NCBI GenBank assembly: GCA_016235025.1
Contig: JACRMV010000006.1
Location: forward strand, 298,951-362,950
Direction of reading: 5' to 3'
Origin: Rhodocyclales bacterium
GTDB lineage: Bacteria; Pseudomonadota; Gammaproteobacteria; Burkholderiales; Rhodocyclaceae
DNA: 64,000 bases
Shown: positions 37,438 to 46,108 of the stretch, one piece after another
How the letters are laid out: every line of letters begins with the position of its first letter
How positions within the stretch are numbered: position 1 is the first letter of the stretch
The notes under the pieces: generated by a model
What the model was told of the DNA's origin: nothing
Seen by the model: the letters and a program-made list of their open reading frames with translations, nothing else
The model's database searches: none
Made by a program: the position numbers and the translations under genes

Positions 37438-37935
37438 ATGCCCTTCCACGTCGTTCTCGTCGCCCCGGAAATACCGCCCAACACCGGCAACGTCATCCGG
37501 CTCTGCGCCAATACCGGCGCGCACCTGCATCTCGTCGAGCCGCTCGGCTTCGATCTCTCGGAGCGGCAATTGCGCCGCGCCGGGATGGATTACGCCGAAC
37601 TGGCGGTGGTCACGGTGCATGCCGACTGGCCGGCGTGCCGCCAGACGCTCGCCGCCGGCGGTGCGACGCGCCTGTTTGCGCTGACAACGAAAGGCATACG
37701 CCCTCATACCAGCGCCAGCGCAGTGCGCCCTTTCGGGAATTTCCTACCCGGGGATGTATTTGTCTTCGGTTCCGAAACCTGCGGGCTCCCGGCGCACGTC
37801 CTGGCCGACATCCCCGCGGAAAACTGGCTGCGCCTGCCGCTCGTCCCCGGCAACCGCAGCCTGAATTTATCCAACACGGTCGCCATCATGGTCTATGAAG
37901 CCTGGCGGCAGAATGGATTTCCCGGTGGGGAATGA
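37438..37935 (+). CDS. trmL: tRNA (cytidine(34)-2'-O)-methyltransferase
   Basis: 165 aa from the ATG at 37438 (MPFHVVLVAPEIPPNTGNVI); the longer upstream frame lacks family similarity. SPOUT methyltransferase of the SpoU class modifying the wobble base of tRNA-Leu. Motifs: P-N-T-G-N-V-I-R, F-G-S-E-T-C-G-L-P and R-S-L-N-L-S-N-T-V-A. It diverges from mshE over 140 bases in which I see no further feature, and converges with gpsA. Confidence 0.93.
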   Translation: MPFHVVLVAPEIPPNTGNVIRLCANTGAHLHLVEPLGFDLSERQLRRAGMDYAELAVVTVHADWPACRQTLAAGGATRLFALTTKGIRPHTSASAVRPFGNFLPGDVFVFGSETCGLPAHVLADIPAENWLRLPLVPGNRSLNLSNTVAIMVYEAWRQNGFPGGE

Positions 37936-37979
37936 CCGGCGAGGCAGGCGGCCGGGGTGGCCCGCCGCGTCCACTGGCC

Positions 37980-38969
37980 CTATTCGTTCTTCGGCTCGCG
38001 CGCCATCAGTTGCATCACCGCCTCGCGCGGGGCGATGCGGCCAGCGAGCACGGCGACGACGGCTTCGGTGATCGGCATCTCGATGCCCAGCGCCTGCGCC
38101 CGGCGGGCGACTTCATGCGCGGCAGGAACGCCTTCGGCGACGTGGCCAAGTTCGGCCGCAATCTCGTCGAGCGCGTGGCCGGCAGCCAATAACAGGCCGA
38201 CGCGGCGATTGCGCGACAAATCGCCAGTGCAGGTCAGCACCAGGTCGCCCAGCCCTGCCAGTCCGGTAAAGGTCTCCCGCCGCGCATCCAGCGCGACGCC
38301 AAAGCGCATGATCTCCACCAGCCCGCGCGTGACCAGCGCGGCCCGTGCATTGTTGCCCAGGCCCAGTCCGTCGCTGATGCCGGTGGCGATTGCCAGCACG
38401 TTCTTGACGGCACCGCCGACCTCGACACCCGTCAGGTCATCATTGGCATAAATGCGCAGATGACTGCCATGCAGCGCCTGCGTGAAACGCACGGCAAAAT
38501 CCATGTCGGCCGCCGCCAGCGTGATGGCGGCCGGTAGCCCGCGCGCCACCTCCAGCGCAAAACTCGGCCCGCTCAATACGCCGCAGGAGGCAGCGGCGCC
38601 GAAAACCTCCGCCACCACCTGATGCGGCAACAGGCCACTGCCCGCTTCCAGCCCCTTGCAGGCCCAGAGAAAAGGCGTGGCAGCAAGCCTAGGTTGCGTT
38701 TTTATCCGTTCCAGCAACGGGCGCAAGCCAGCCAGTGGCGTCGCCAGCAACAGCAGATCAGCCGCCGCACATGCCGCAGCAAAATCAGCAGTAACCGAGA
38801 GCGCCGCGGGAAACCGGCAGCCTGGCAGGTAACGTGTATTTTCGCGCTGCCGCGCCATGTGTTCGGCCTGTGCCGCATCGCGCGCCCACAGGCAAACCGT
38901 GTGCCGCGGGGCGAACGCCATCGCCAGCGCGGTCCCCCACGCTCCAGCGCCAAGCACGGCTACGCGCAT
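37980..38969 (-). CDS. gpsA: Glycerol-3-phosphate dehydrogenase [NAD(P)+]
   Basis: 329 aa from the ATG at 38969 ([16 protein letters not shown]). Reduces DHAP for phospholipid synthesis. NAD motif G-A-G-A-W-G-T at residues 7-13, catalytic Lys in G-G-A-V-K-N-V-L-A, and G-L-G-L-G-x-N downstream. Last gene of the arsR-rhodanese-grxC-secB-SH3-gpsA run; the secB-gpsA link is widely conserved. Confidence 0.95.
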   Translation of the reverse strand: MRVAVLGAGAWGTALAMAFAPRHTVCLWARDAAQAEHMARQRENTRYLPGCRFPAALSVTADFAAACAAADLLLLATPLAGLRPLLERIKTQPRLAATPFLWACKGLEAGSGLLPHQVVAEVFGAAASCGVLSGPSFALEVARGLPAAITLAAADMDFAVRFTQALHGSHLRIYANDDLTGVEVGGAVKNVLAIATGISDGLGLGNNARAALVTRGLVEIMRFGVALDARRETFTGLAGLGDLVLTCTGDLSRNRRVGLLLAAGHALDEIAAELGHVAEGVPAAHEVARRAQALGIEMPITEAVVAVLAGRIAPREAVMQLMAREPKNE

Positions 38970-39015
38970 GACCGTACCTCGCACATTCCGCAGCGGCATG
39001 CCGCAACACGGCGCC

Positions 39016-39477
39016 TCACAAGCCCCATACCTGCGCCGCCTTGACGTAGCCTCCCTGGCCGTCGCGGTGCTTCACCCTGATCCAGCCGCCGGGCAGGATT
39101 TCGATCAGCTCCAGCAGCACATCGTGTACGGCAACGAAGACCAGCGCAGATTTTTCATCGGCGCTGGCGCGTACCTCGGCACGCTCGCCGCGCACCATGA
39201 CATGGCGTTGGGTACTGAGGTACTTCTTCTCGATCCAGACCAGATCGCCCTTGTTGTCGCGCACCTTGCTCCAGCCTTCGAGGCTGAGTATCCGCTCCAC
39301 CGGCGTGCCGGCAGCGATCACGAACAAAGGTTTGGCCTGGGCCGAGGGCGCGTCAAACAAGGGTGCCGCTTCGCTTACCGAAAGGAAATCCAGCGCGGCG
39401 GCCGGCAGCGGCAAGGCACACAGCGCGAGCAGCGCCACGCCAAGAACACCCATGCCGCCGTAACGCCGTCTCGCCAT
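39016..39477 (-). CDS. SH3-domain periplasmic protein of unknown role
   Basis: 153 aa with a signal peptide (residues 1-28, ending A-A-A/L). Two bacterial SH3-like repeats follow, the first around [15 protein letters not shown] and the second around [13 protein letters not shown], each ending with a W-x-K/R-V pattern. Such proteins usually contact peptidoglycan. It lies six bases after secB and 46 bases before gpsA, a pairing I recall in betaproteobacteria. No catalytic residues. Confidence 0.72.
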   Translation of the reverse strand: MARRRYGGMGVLGVALLALCALPLPAAALDFLSVSEAAPLFDAPSAQAKPLFVIAAGTPVERILSLEGWSKVRDNKGDLVWIEKKYLSTQRHVMVRGERAEVRASADEKSALVFVAVHDVLLELIEILPGGWIRVKHRDGQGGYVKAAQVWGL

Positions 39478-39483
39478 CGCCGA

Positions 39484-39948
39484 CTATTGCAGTGGTGTCG
39501 GTGCTTCGGCTGAAGCCGCCGCCTGCTGCTGCATCGCGCGCTGCTGATAGAGGGCTTCGAAATTCACCGGGGCAAGCAGCACCGGCGGAAACCCCGCGCT
39601 GCTGATCGCGGAAGAAATCGTTTCGCGCGCGTAGGGAAACAGGATGTTGGGACAGCCCACCGCCAGGATCGGCTCCATGTCTTCCTGCGGCACATTGACG
39701 ATGCGGAAGATACCGGCTTGCGCCGCCTCGACCAGGAAGAAGGCCATCTCGCCCTTCTTCGCCGTCACCGTCACCGTCACCACCACCTCGAAGACGCCAT
39801 CGCCGAGTGTGGTCGCGGTATTCTGGATTTGCACTTCAATCGCTGGCGCCTCACGTTCAAGATAGACCTGCGGCGCATTGGGCACTTCGACGGAAAGGTC
39901 GCGGACGTAAATCTTTTCGATGCTGAAACCAGGTTGCTGATCGCTCAT
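39484..39948 (-). CDS. secB: Protein-export chaperone SecB
   Basis: 154 aa from MSDQQPGFSIEKIYVRDLS. Tetrameric cytosolic chaperone delivering preproteins to SecA. Conserved I-Y-V-K/R-D-L-S-x-E-x-P-N-A-P near the start and C-P-N-I-L-F-P-Y-A-R-E near residue 100. The Ala/Gln-rich tail is typical. Directly downstream of grxC, the normal proteobacterial order. Confidence 0.96.
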   Translation of the reverse strand: MSDQQPGFSIEKIYVRDLSVEVPNAPQVYLEREAPAIEVQIQNTATTLGDGVFEVVVTVTVTAKKGEMAFFLVEAAQAGIFRIVNVPQEDMEPILAVGCPNILFPYARETISSAISSAGFPPVLLAPVNFEALYQQRAMQQQAAASAEAPTPLQ

Positions 39949-39985
39949 GATGGACGGGTTGGACAGGTAAGAGTGGTTGAAAAAG

Positions 39986-40243
39986 TCATGCGGCAAGCAG
40001 TGCGTCGAGCCGGCCCTGGCGATCGAGCTCATACAGATCGTCACAGCCCCCAACGTACCTTTCGCCAATGTAGATTTGCGGCACGGTGCGACGGCCGGTT
40101 TTTTGCATCATTTCATCGCGTCGCCCGGGATCGAGATCGACACGCACTTTTTCGATCTCGGCCACGCCCTTGCGCCGCAACAGTTGCTCGGCGCGCACGC
40201 AGTAAGGACAGACAGCGGTGGTGTACATCAGGATTTTCTGCAT
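39986..40243 (-). CDS. grxC: Glutaredoxin 3
   Basis: 85 aa from MQKILMYTTAVCPYC. The redox motif C-P-Y-C at about residues 12-15, T-V-P-Q-I-Y-I near 51-57 and G-G-C-D-D-L near 62-67 are all standard. Cytosolic glutathione-dependent reductase. It sits between the rhodanese gene and secB. Confidence 0.95.
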   Translation of the reverse strand: MQKILMYTTAVCPYCVRAEQLLRRKGVAEIEKVRVDLDPGRRDEMMQKTGRRTVPQIYIGERYVGGCDDLYELDRQGRLDALLAA

Positions 40244-40285
40244 GGAATCCTCTTGATAATGGCTGCCCATTTCATTTCGAATGAC

Positions 40286-40696
40286 TCAAGCCTTTGTGGT
40301 CAAGGGCAGCTTGGCCTCTTTCCACGCCTGGATGCCACCCGCAAGACTGAATACCTTGCCGAAGCCGGCTTTCTGCATCTGCGCGCATGCGGCAGTGGAA
40401 CGAGTGCCGGCGGCACAGCAAATAATGACCGGCTTGTCCTTGAAACTTTCCAGTTCGGAAAGGTGTTTTTCCAGCTGCGACAACGCGACGTGCCGTGCTC
40501 CCGGCACATGACCGCTTTTCCACTCGCTGTCTTCACGCACGTCGAGCAGCAGTGCATCTTCCCGGTTCATCATCAAGGTAGCCTGAGCCGGGTCAATCTC
40601 CAGCTTGTCCTGCCCCGTTAACAACGGCCATAGCAGCATTCCACCCGAAAACAGCGCTGCCAGAGCCCACATCCAGTTCTGCTCCAGAAATTCCAT
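40286..40696 (-). CDS. Membrane-anchored rhodanese-like sulfurtransferase
   Basis: 136 aa from the ATG at 40696, chosen because AAGGA lies six bases upstream. One N-terminal transmembrane helix (about residues 8-25), then a single rhodanese domain with L-L-D-V-R-E, G-H-V-P-G-A-R-H and the active loop C-A-A-G-T-R-S. The first Cys of C-C-A-A-G-T-R aligns one residue before the usual position; the loop C-A-A-G-T-R fits six residues. Probably handles persulfide sulfur at the membrane. It is coupled to the arsR gene (start and stop nearly overlap). Confidence 0.85.
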   Translation of the reverse strand: MEFLEQNWMWALAALFSGGMLLWPLLTGQDKLEIDPAQATLMMNREDALLLDVREDSEWKSGHVPGARHVALSQLEKHLSELESFKDKPVIICCAAGTRSTAACAQMQKAGFGKVFSLAGGIQAWKEAKLPLTTKA

Positions 40697-40698
40697 GT

Positions 40699-41025
40699 TC
40701 ATTCCTTGTCCTTGTCATGTATGCCGCAAAAGACTTCGCGCATCGTGGCGACCAGCTGCAGGGTGCGCGGATCGGCGACGCGATAATAAACACGATTGGC
40801 GTCCCGCCGGGCCTGCAGTACGCCCTTGTCACGCATGATGCCCAGGTGCTGCGAAACATTACTCTGCGAGGTGCCGACGATTTCGACGATATCCTGCACG
40901 CAGACCTCCTCCGCGCCCACCACGCAGAGAATCTTCAACCGCAACGGATGCGCCATGGCCTTCAGCGCCCGCGCTGCGGTGTCGATATGCTCCTGTTTTC
41001 CTGCCAGATCCTGAATCACATCCAT
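40699..41025 (-). CDS. ArsR-family regulator, BigR/SqrR-like candidate persulfide sensor
   Basis: 108 aa winged-helix protein: A-M-A-H-P-L-R-L-K-I-L near residue 23, recognition helix S-Q-S-N-V-S-Q-H-L at 53-61. Cysteines are at 34, 42 and 100. Cys42 and a late Cys in R-E-V-F-C-G match the two cysteines that form a sulfide-responsive tetrasulfide in BigR/SqrR proteins; the metal-binding C-V-C motif of ArsR is absent. First gene of a run with a rhodanese and glutaredoxin, which supports sulfur or thiol sensing. The 163-base divergent spacer to gpmA contains TAATATTCTAACC, a possible half-site, but no clear operator. Confidence 0.8.
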   Translation of the reverse strand: MDVIQDLAGKQEHIDTAARALKAMAHPLRLKILCVVGAEEVCVQDIVEIVGTSQSNVSQHLGIMRDKGVLQARRDANRVYYRVADPRTLQLVATMREVFCGIHDKDKE

Positions 41026-41188
41026 GATGTCCTTCCCCGCGCAAACACGCTGTGTGTATGTGTATGCCGCACCCCTCCGGCTAATATTCTAACCTGCTTA
41101 TTTTTCATTCGCGCATTTCTACGGGCTACACGCGAACTCACTCGTCCGCTCGCGTTAAAATCAGATTTTTCATCGGGAACGCCTGCAC

Positions 41189-41938
41189 ATGTACAAAATT
41201 GTCTTCCTTCGCCACGGCGAATCGACCTGGAACCAGGAAAACCGCTTTACCGGCTGGACGGATGTCGGCCTCACCGAAAAAGGACTGGCCGAAGCCCATG
41301 CCGCCGGCCAGTTGCTGAAAAGCCAGGGCTGGGCTTTCGACATCGCCTTCACCTCCGTGCTGCGCCGCGCCATCAAGACCTTGTGGACCGTACTGGAAGA
41401 CATGGACCGGATGTGGATTCCGGTACACCACTCCTGGCGCCTCAATGAGCGCCATTACGGTGCCCTGCAGGGGCTCGACAAGGCGGAAACTGCCGCCAAG
41501 TTTGGTGAACAGCAAGTGCTGATCTGGCGGCGCGCCTACGACACGCCGCCGCCGCCGCTGGCCGAAGACGACCCCCGCCTGACGCTGGATGACCCGCGTT
41601 ATGCCGGCCTCCCGCCCGAGCACTTCCCCCGTACCGAATGCCTGAAGGACACCGTGACCCGCGTCCTGCCGTTCTGGAACGAAACCATCGCACCAGCCAT
41701 CCTGTCCGGCAAGAGCGTGCTGATCGCCGCTCATGGCAACAGCATCCGGGCGCTGATCAAGTACCTCGACAATGTTTCGGACAGCGATATCGTCGGCCTC
41801 AACATCCCCACGGCGCAACCCCTGGTGTATGAGCTCGATGCCGACCTCAAGCCGATTCGCCACTACTATCTCGGCGACCCGGAGGCCATCGCAGCAGCGC
41901 TGCAAGTCGTGGCCAACCAGGGCAAAGCAAAGGTTTGA
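41189..41938 (+). CDS. gpmA: 2,3-bisphosphoglycerate-dependent phosphoglycerate mutase
   Basis: 249 aa. Interconverts 3- and 2-phosphoglycerate. The phospho-histidine motif L-R-H-G-E-S-T-W-N is at residues 6-14, F-T-G-W-T-D-V follows, and the second His is in I-A-A-H-G-N-S. Full length. Its stop overlaps the next frame, starting a plus-strand run gpmA-envC-ctpA-unknown-moeB. Confidence 0.97.
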   Translation: MYKIVFLRHGESTWNQENRFTGWTDVGLTEKGLAEAHAAGQLLKSQGWAFDIAFTSVLRRAIKTLWTVLEDMDRMWIPVHHSWRLNERHYGALQGLDKAETAAKFGEQQVLIWRRAYDTPPPPLAEDDPRLTLDDPRYAGLPPEHFPRTECLKDTVTRVLPFWNETIAPAILSGKSVLIAAHGNSIRALIKYLDNVSDSDIVGLNIPTAQPLVYELDADLKPIRHYYLGDPEAIAAALQVVANQGKAKV

Positions 41939-43206
41939 AATCCCATCACGGCGACACGGCGACAAGTTCCTCCCATGTCTTGCGCCGTGCCGCCATGCTC
42001 ACCGTGCTGGCGCTGTTTTCTTCGGCGTCCGCTGCTGCGCCAGTCGATGCAAAAAAAGGCGAGCTGAAAAACCTGCGTGGCCGTATCGAATCGCTGCGCA
42101 AGAACCTGGACAAAAGCGAGGAATCAAAAGCCGCAGTTGCCGAGCAATTGCGTGCCGTCGAATCCGCGATTTCCGATACCAGCCGCAAGCTGCGCCAGTT
42201 GTCTGCCGAACGCCACGAGGTGGAAGACCAGCTGGCCGATCTGGAGCAACAAAGCAAGCGCCTGGAGCGGCAAACCTCGGCACAGCAAACCCAGCTGGCG
42301 CAATTGCTTGGCCACCAGTTCGCCGGCGGGGAAGCCGATGCGCTGAAACTCCTGCTCTCCGGCCGCGACCCGAACCAGGCGGCGCGCGACCGTTATTTCC
42401 TGACCCAGCTGTCACACGCCCAGGCCGACCTGATCCAGGAATTGCGTGTTGCCGCCCGTGAAAAACAGCGGCTGGCCGATGCCGCCCGCGAACGGCGGAC
42501 GCACCTGGCTGAAATCGAACAACGCCAGCAGGAAACTCAGGCGCAACTGCTTGAACGCAAACAGCAGCGGGCAATCGCACTGGCCAGAATCGCCGACCGC
42601 ATCCGCAGCCAGCGCCAGGAGATCGACTCCCTGCGCCGCAACGAGCAACGCCTGACGCAAGTCATCGATCGTCTGGCGCAAGCCGCCAAAACGCGACGCA
42701 AGAAACCACAGGACACACCAAAAGTCGGCGCTGGCAAGACGCCGAACGGGCATAGCCCGGAACGCCCGTCCGCGGCCCAAAACCACGATCCCGGCGCAGT
42801 GGGTGGAACCTTCGGCGCGCTGCGCGGCAGGCTCAGGCTGCCGGTTGCTGGCACCATCGCCAGCCGCTTCGGCAGTGCCCGTGGCGAAGGCGGTCTCACC
42901 TGGAAGGGTCTTTTCATCCGCACCGCCGAGGGTGCCGAAGTGCATGCCATAGCTGCTGGCACCGTGGTTTTCGCCGACTGGCTGCGCGGCTTCGGCAACC
43001 TGCTGATCGTCGATCACGGTGACGATTTCCTCTCGATCTACGGCAACAACGAATCCCTGCTGAGCGCCGTTGGCCGTACCGTCAAGAGTGGCGAGGCCAT
43101 CGCCACGGCAGGCAATAGCGGCGGCAATCCGGAGTCGGGTTTATACTTTGAACTCAGATACCGGGGCCGGCCGTTCGACCCCATGAAATGGACTGGTTCA
43201 CGCTAA
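41935..43206 (+). CDS. envC: EnvC-like murein hydrolase activator (coiled coil plus degenerate LytM)
   Basis: 423 aa if begun at TTG 41935; ATG 41995 would give a shorter signal peptide and no clear ribosome site supports either. Signal sequence about residues 15-35, a long coiled coil (about 45-260), then an M23/LytM domain (about 290-420). The metal ligands of active LytM are missing: the H-x-H position reads L-Y-F-E-L-R. This is as in EnvC, which activates amidases rather than cutting murein. The linker K-V-G-A-G-K-T-P between coil and LytM is encoded by a repeat copy. The gpmA-envC-ctpA order is common in proteobacteria. Confidence 0.88.
   Translation: MKSHHGDTATSSSHVLRRAAMLTVLALFSSASAAAPVDAKKGELKNLRGRIESLRKNLDKSEESKAAVAEQLRAVESAISDTSRKLRQLSAERHEVEDQLADLEQQSKRLERQTSAQQTQLAQLLGHQFAGGEADALKLLLSGRDPNQAARDRYFLTQLSHAQADLIQELRVAAREKQRLADAARERRTHLAEIEQRQQETQAQLLERKQQRAIALARIADRIRSQRQEIDSLRRNEQRLTQVIDRLAQAAKTRRKKPQDTPKVGAGKTPNGHSPERPSAAQNHDPGAVGGTFGALRGRLRLPVAGTIASRFGSARGEGGLTWKGLFIRTAEGAEVHAIAAGTVVFADWLRGFGNLLIVDHGDDFLSIYGNNESLLSAVGRTVKSGEAIATAGNSGGNPESGLYFELRYRGRPFDPMKWTGSR
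42721..42744 (+). repeat. Dispersed 24-bp repeat, copy 10 (inside envC linker)
   Basis: 21 of 24 matches, sense frame K-V-G-A-G-K-T-P, exactly between the coiled coil and the LytM domain. Confidence 0.78.
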
Positions 43207-43242
43207 CCCCCGCAACACCTGCTTCATTCACACGGAGTCACT

Positions 43243-44640
43243 ATGCGCAGCACTCTGCAAAAAATCGGTTTGGTCACCGCTGGCCTGCTGGCCGGTATTT
43301 TCATCAGCCTGAATTTCTCCGCCAACGCCGGCAAGGACGCCGCACTCTCGGCCCTTCCGGTGGAAGAGCTGCGCAGCTTCGCCGATGTCTATAACGCGAT
43401 CAAGCAGGGCTATGTCGAACCGGTCGACGACAAGAAACTGATCACTTATGCCATCAGCGGCATGCTGTCCAACCTCGACCCGCATTCGACTTACCTCGAT
43501 GCCGAAGACTTCAAGGATTTGCAGGTCAGCACTCAGGGTGAATTCGGCGGCCTCGGCCTCGAAGTGGGCATGGAGGACGGCTTCGTCAAGGTCGTCTCAC
43601 CGCTCGAAGATACCCCTGCCTACAAGGCCGGCCTGAAGCCGGGCGACCTGATCATCAAGCTCGACGACACACTGGTGAAGGGGCTGACTCTCAGTGATGC
43701 CGTGAAAAAAATGCGCGGCAAGCCGAAGACCCAGATTCGCCTGACAGTCGTACGCAAGGGCGAAAACAAGCCGTTTGAAGTCACGCTGACCCGCGAGAAA
43801 ATCAAGGTTCAGAGCGTGAAATCCAAACCGCTGGAAGGTGGCTATGGCTATCTGCGGATTGCGCAGTTCCAGGAAGAAACTGCCGCCGATGTGGTCAAGC
43901 ATTTCGACAAGCTGAACAAGCAGGAAAAGGACGGCCTGAAAGGCCTGGTGCTGGATCTGCGCAATGATCCCGGCGGCCTGCTCAACAGCGCGGTCGGTGT
44001 TGCCGCCGCCTTCTTGCCGCCCAAGGTGCTGGTCACCTCGACCGACGGCCGCACCGAGGACGCGAAGCGCCGTTTTACAGCCAGCCCCGAAGATTACCTG
44101 CGCGGCTACAAGGACGACTTCATGAAAAACCTGGCGCCGCTGGCCAAGACCGTACCCATCGTGGTGCTAGTCAATGGCGGCTCGGCCTCGGCCTCGGAGA
44201 TCGTCGCCGGCGCCTTGCAGGACCACAAGCGCGCCGTCATCATGGGCACGCAAACCTTCGGCAAGGGTTCGGTGCAGACCGTGCTGCCATTGTCCAGCAA
44301 TACCGCGATCAAGCTGACCACGGCACGCTACTACACGCCATCGGGACGCTCGATCCAGGCCAAGGGCATCACCCCGGATATCGTTGCCGAAGAAACAGCC
44401 GGGGGCGAGTCACACGAGCGCCTGCGAGAGGCTGACCTTGAACATCACTTACAAAACGACAAGGACGCAGGTGAAAAACCCGTTGTAGAACCAAAGCCAC
44501 AGTCGAAAAATGGCAAGAAAGGCAAGGCAGATGACAACGAAGACGCCTCGCGTGCGCCGATTGAGTTCGCCTCCAAGAATGACTATCAGCTCTCCCAGGC
44601 AGTCAATCTGCTCAAGGCCTGGCAGATTATCAAACGATAA
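43243..44640 (+). CDS. ctpA: Carboxy-terminal processing protease (S41 family)
   Basis: 465 aa. N-terminal signal/anchor (residues 8-28), PDZ domain (about 85-165, with G-L-G-L-E-V), and a tail protease domain with the Ser in G-G-S-A-S-A-S-E-I and the Lys in F-G-K-G-S-V-Q-T, the usual Ser-Lys dyad. Periplasmic processing of C-termini and control of murein hydrolases. It follows envC by 36 bases, which fits a shared cell-wall role. The C-terminal 80 residues are charged and low-complexity. Confidence 0.95.
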   Translation: MRSTLQKIGLVTAGLLAGIFISLNFSANAGKDAALSALPVEELRSFADVYNAIKQGYVEPVDDKKLITYAISGMLSNLDPHSTYLDAEDFKDLQVSTQGEFGGLGLEVGMEDGFVKVVSPLEDTPAYKAGLKPGDLIIKLDDTLVKGLTLSDAVKKMRGKPKTQIRLTVVRKGENKPFEVTLTREKIKVQSVKSKPLEGGYGYLRIAQFQEETAADVVKHFDKLNKQEKDGLKGLVLDLRNDPGGLLNSAVGVAAAFLPPKVLVTSTDGRTEDAKRRFTASPEDYLRGYKDDFMKNLAPLAKTVPIVVLVNGGSASASEIVAGALQDHKRAVIMGTQTFGKGSVQTVLPLSSNTAIKLTTARYYTPSGRSIQAKGITPDIVAEETAGGESHERLREADLEHHLQNDKDAGEKPVVEPKPQSKNGKKGKADDNEDASRAPIEFASKNDYQLSQAVNLLKAWQIIKR

Positions 44641-44658
44641 CCCGGCGGCGCGCGTCCG

Positions 44659-45126
44659 ATGTCCAGAATGTCTCCCGAGAAAGCACGCGAACTTCGCGAT
44701 GGGGGACGGCGTCGGACGTCTGCCTTCACGCCCCAGCCGGGCCTGCGCAAGCATCGCGAATTGCGCTTTCATCCCGGGCTGCCGCAGCAGGTCGAGGAAG
44801 CCCGCAAGCTGCTCGCCGGTCTGCCGGACATGAGTGTCGATGCCGGCCTGACGCCCGCCAGCCTTTCACTCTGGTACAACATCAATGACTACACCTTCGA
44901 AGGCATCGTCACCGCCTTGAAGCGGCAGGGCTTTCGTCTGGAAAACGGTCCCCGCGCACGGATTGCGCGCGCGCTGATCTTTTTTTGCGAGGAAACCCAG
45001 CTACGCAACCTGCATGGCTCTCAACGCCTGATAAAAAAATCCAACGATATCTACTCCAAGGCATGGGAGCACCATCCGCACGGTGATCACGACGACACGC
45101 CGCCGGAACTGCGGCAGGACAAGTAA
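44659..45126 (+). CDS. Conserved hypothetical protein
   Basis: 155 aa. Not recognised by name. The start MSRMSPEKARELRDGGRRR is basic. The core has L-S-L-W-Y-N-I-N-D-Y-T-F-E-G-I-V-T-A-L-K-R-Q-G-F and R-I-A-R-A-L-I-F-F-C-E-E-T-Q-L-R, suggesting a small alpha/beta domain. The tail is rich in His, Asp and Pro (H-H-P-H-G-D-H-D-D), a possible metal-binding end. It lies 18 bases after ctpA and eight before moeB, so it belongs to that transcript. Confidence 0.65.
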   Translation: MSRMSPEKARELRDGGRRRTSAFTPQPGLRKHRELRFHPGLPQQVEEARKLLAGLPDMSVDAGLTPASLSLWYNINDYTFEGIVTALKRQGFRLENGPRARIARALIFFCEETQLRNLHGSQRLIKKSNDIYSKAWEHHPHGDHDDTPPELRQDK

Positions 45127-45134
45127 GGCCGCCA

Positions 45135-45881
45135 ATGAACGACCAACAATTATTGCGCTACAGTCGCCACATTCTTCTGCCACAGATCGGCATTGAAGGC
45201 CAAGAGGCCATCGTCAATGCCCGTGTTCTGGTGATCGGAGCAGGCGGCCTGGGTTCGCCGGCAGCCTACTATCTCGCCTCGGCCGGTATCGGGACGCTGG
45301 TACTGGCCGACGGGGACACGGTCGACCTGACCAACCTCCAACGCCAGATACTGCACTCTACCGCTGCCATCGGCGAACCCAAGGCGCTTTCCGGGCAGCG
45401 CACACTGGCCGGAATCAATCCCGAATGCCGTGTGATCGCGCTTACCGAACGACTGGTCGACGAGCGGCTGGAAGCAGAAATCCACCAGGCCGATGTAGTG
45501 CTCGATTGCTGCGACAACTTTGCCACGCGTCACGCCGTCAATCGCGCCTGCGTTAAATTCGGCAAACCTCTGGTTTCGGGCGCCGCGATCCGCTTCGATG
45601 GTCAGGTTGCCGTGTTCGACTCGCGCCAGCCCGGCACACCCTGCTATCACTGCCTGTTCCCGGAAGGACAGGATAGCGATGAAGTGCGCTGTGCCGTGAT
45701 GGGCGTCTTCGCCCCACTCACCGGCATTATCGGCTCAGTACAGGCCGCCGAAGCCCTGAAGCTCATCGCCGGCTGCGGCACCAGTCTGGCCGGACGCCTG
45801 TTATTGCTCGATGGCCTCGGCATGGAATGGCGCGAAATTCGCGTCCCGCGCGATGCGGCCTGTACGGTGTGCGGCAATTAA
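45135..45881 (+). CDS. moeB: Molybdopterin-synthase/thiamine sulfur-carrier adenylyltransferase (MoeB/ThiF family)
   Basis: 248 aa. G-A-G-G-L-G-S-P nucleotide motif at about residues 35-42, D-T-V-D-L-T-N-L-Q-R-Q-I-L-H after it, and zinc cysteines in C-Y-H-C and C-T-V-C. Adenylates the C-terminal Gly of MoaD or ThiS-type carriers. It has no rhodanese domain, so MoeB or ThiF cannot be told apart from sequence alone. A decayed copy of its last 45 codons lies 4.7 kb downstream (50543-50671). Confidence 0.9.
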   Translation: MNDQQLLRYSRHILLPQIGIEGQEAIVNARVLVIGAGGLGSPAAYYLASAGIGTLVLADGDTVDLTNLQRQILHSTAAIGEPKALSGQRTLAGINPECRVIALTERLVDERLEAEIHQADVVLDCCDNFATRHAVNRACVKFGKPLVSGAAIRFDGQVAVFDSRQPGTPCYHCLFPEGQDSDEVRCAVMGVFAPLTGIIGSVQAAEALKLIAGCGTSLAGRLLLLDGLGMEWREIRVPRDAACTVCGN

Positions 45882-46108
45882 AAGCATGCCTTCGCGCCGG
45901 TTCCCGGACCAGATCATTTGCACCCCCGGCTTAATTATTGTAAACAGAGCGATGCGCCGCAATGCCAAATAGAATCTCACTCGCAGCAGAAAATATTATT
46001 TAATAAAATCAAGGAAATAAGGCAAATATCTAAAGTTAACCCGAAGAGTGCCGATACTGGGTTGCCGGTATTGGTGTATTTCATGACACCACACAGAGTA
46101 ATAAACGC
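45882..46108. other. A/T-rich spacer before the signalling cassette
   Basis: 227 bases with no gene. The composition changes here from GC-rich to clearly A/T-rich, as in the stretch TATTATTTAATAAAATC around 45990-46010. This is the left edge of the HDOD/GGDEF cassette and probably holds its promoter; TTGCAC (45918) with TAAACA 17 bases on is only a weak candidate. Confidence 0.5.

Noticed and set aside
39150-39175. TCGGCGCTGGCG core in the SH3-protein gene.
   Set aside because: Only 12 bases match and the rest does not; the encoded V-R-A-S-A-D is usual for the family.
41048-41100. Operator for the ArsR regulator in the arsR-gpmA spacer.
   Set aside because: I found only a loose ATATTC half-site and no convincing palindrome.
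41941-41965. GGCGACACGGCG at the 5' end of envC as a possible truncated repeat.
   Set aside because: Only the right half matches; the left half is unrelated.
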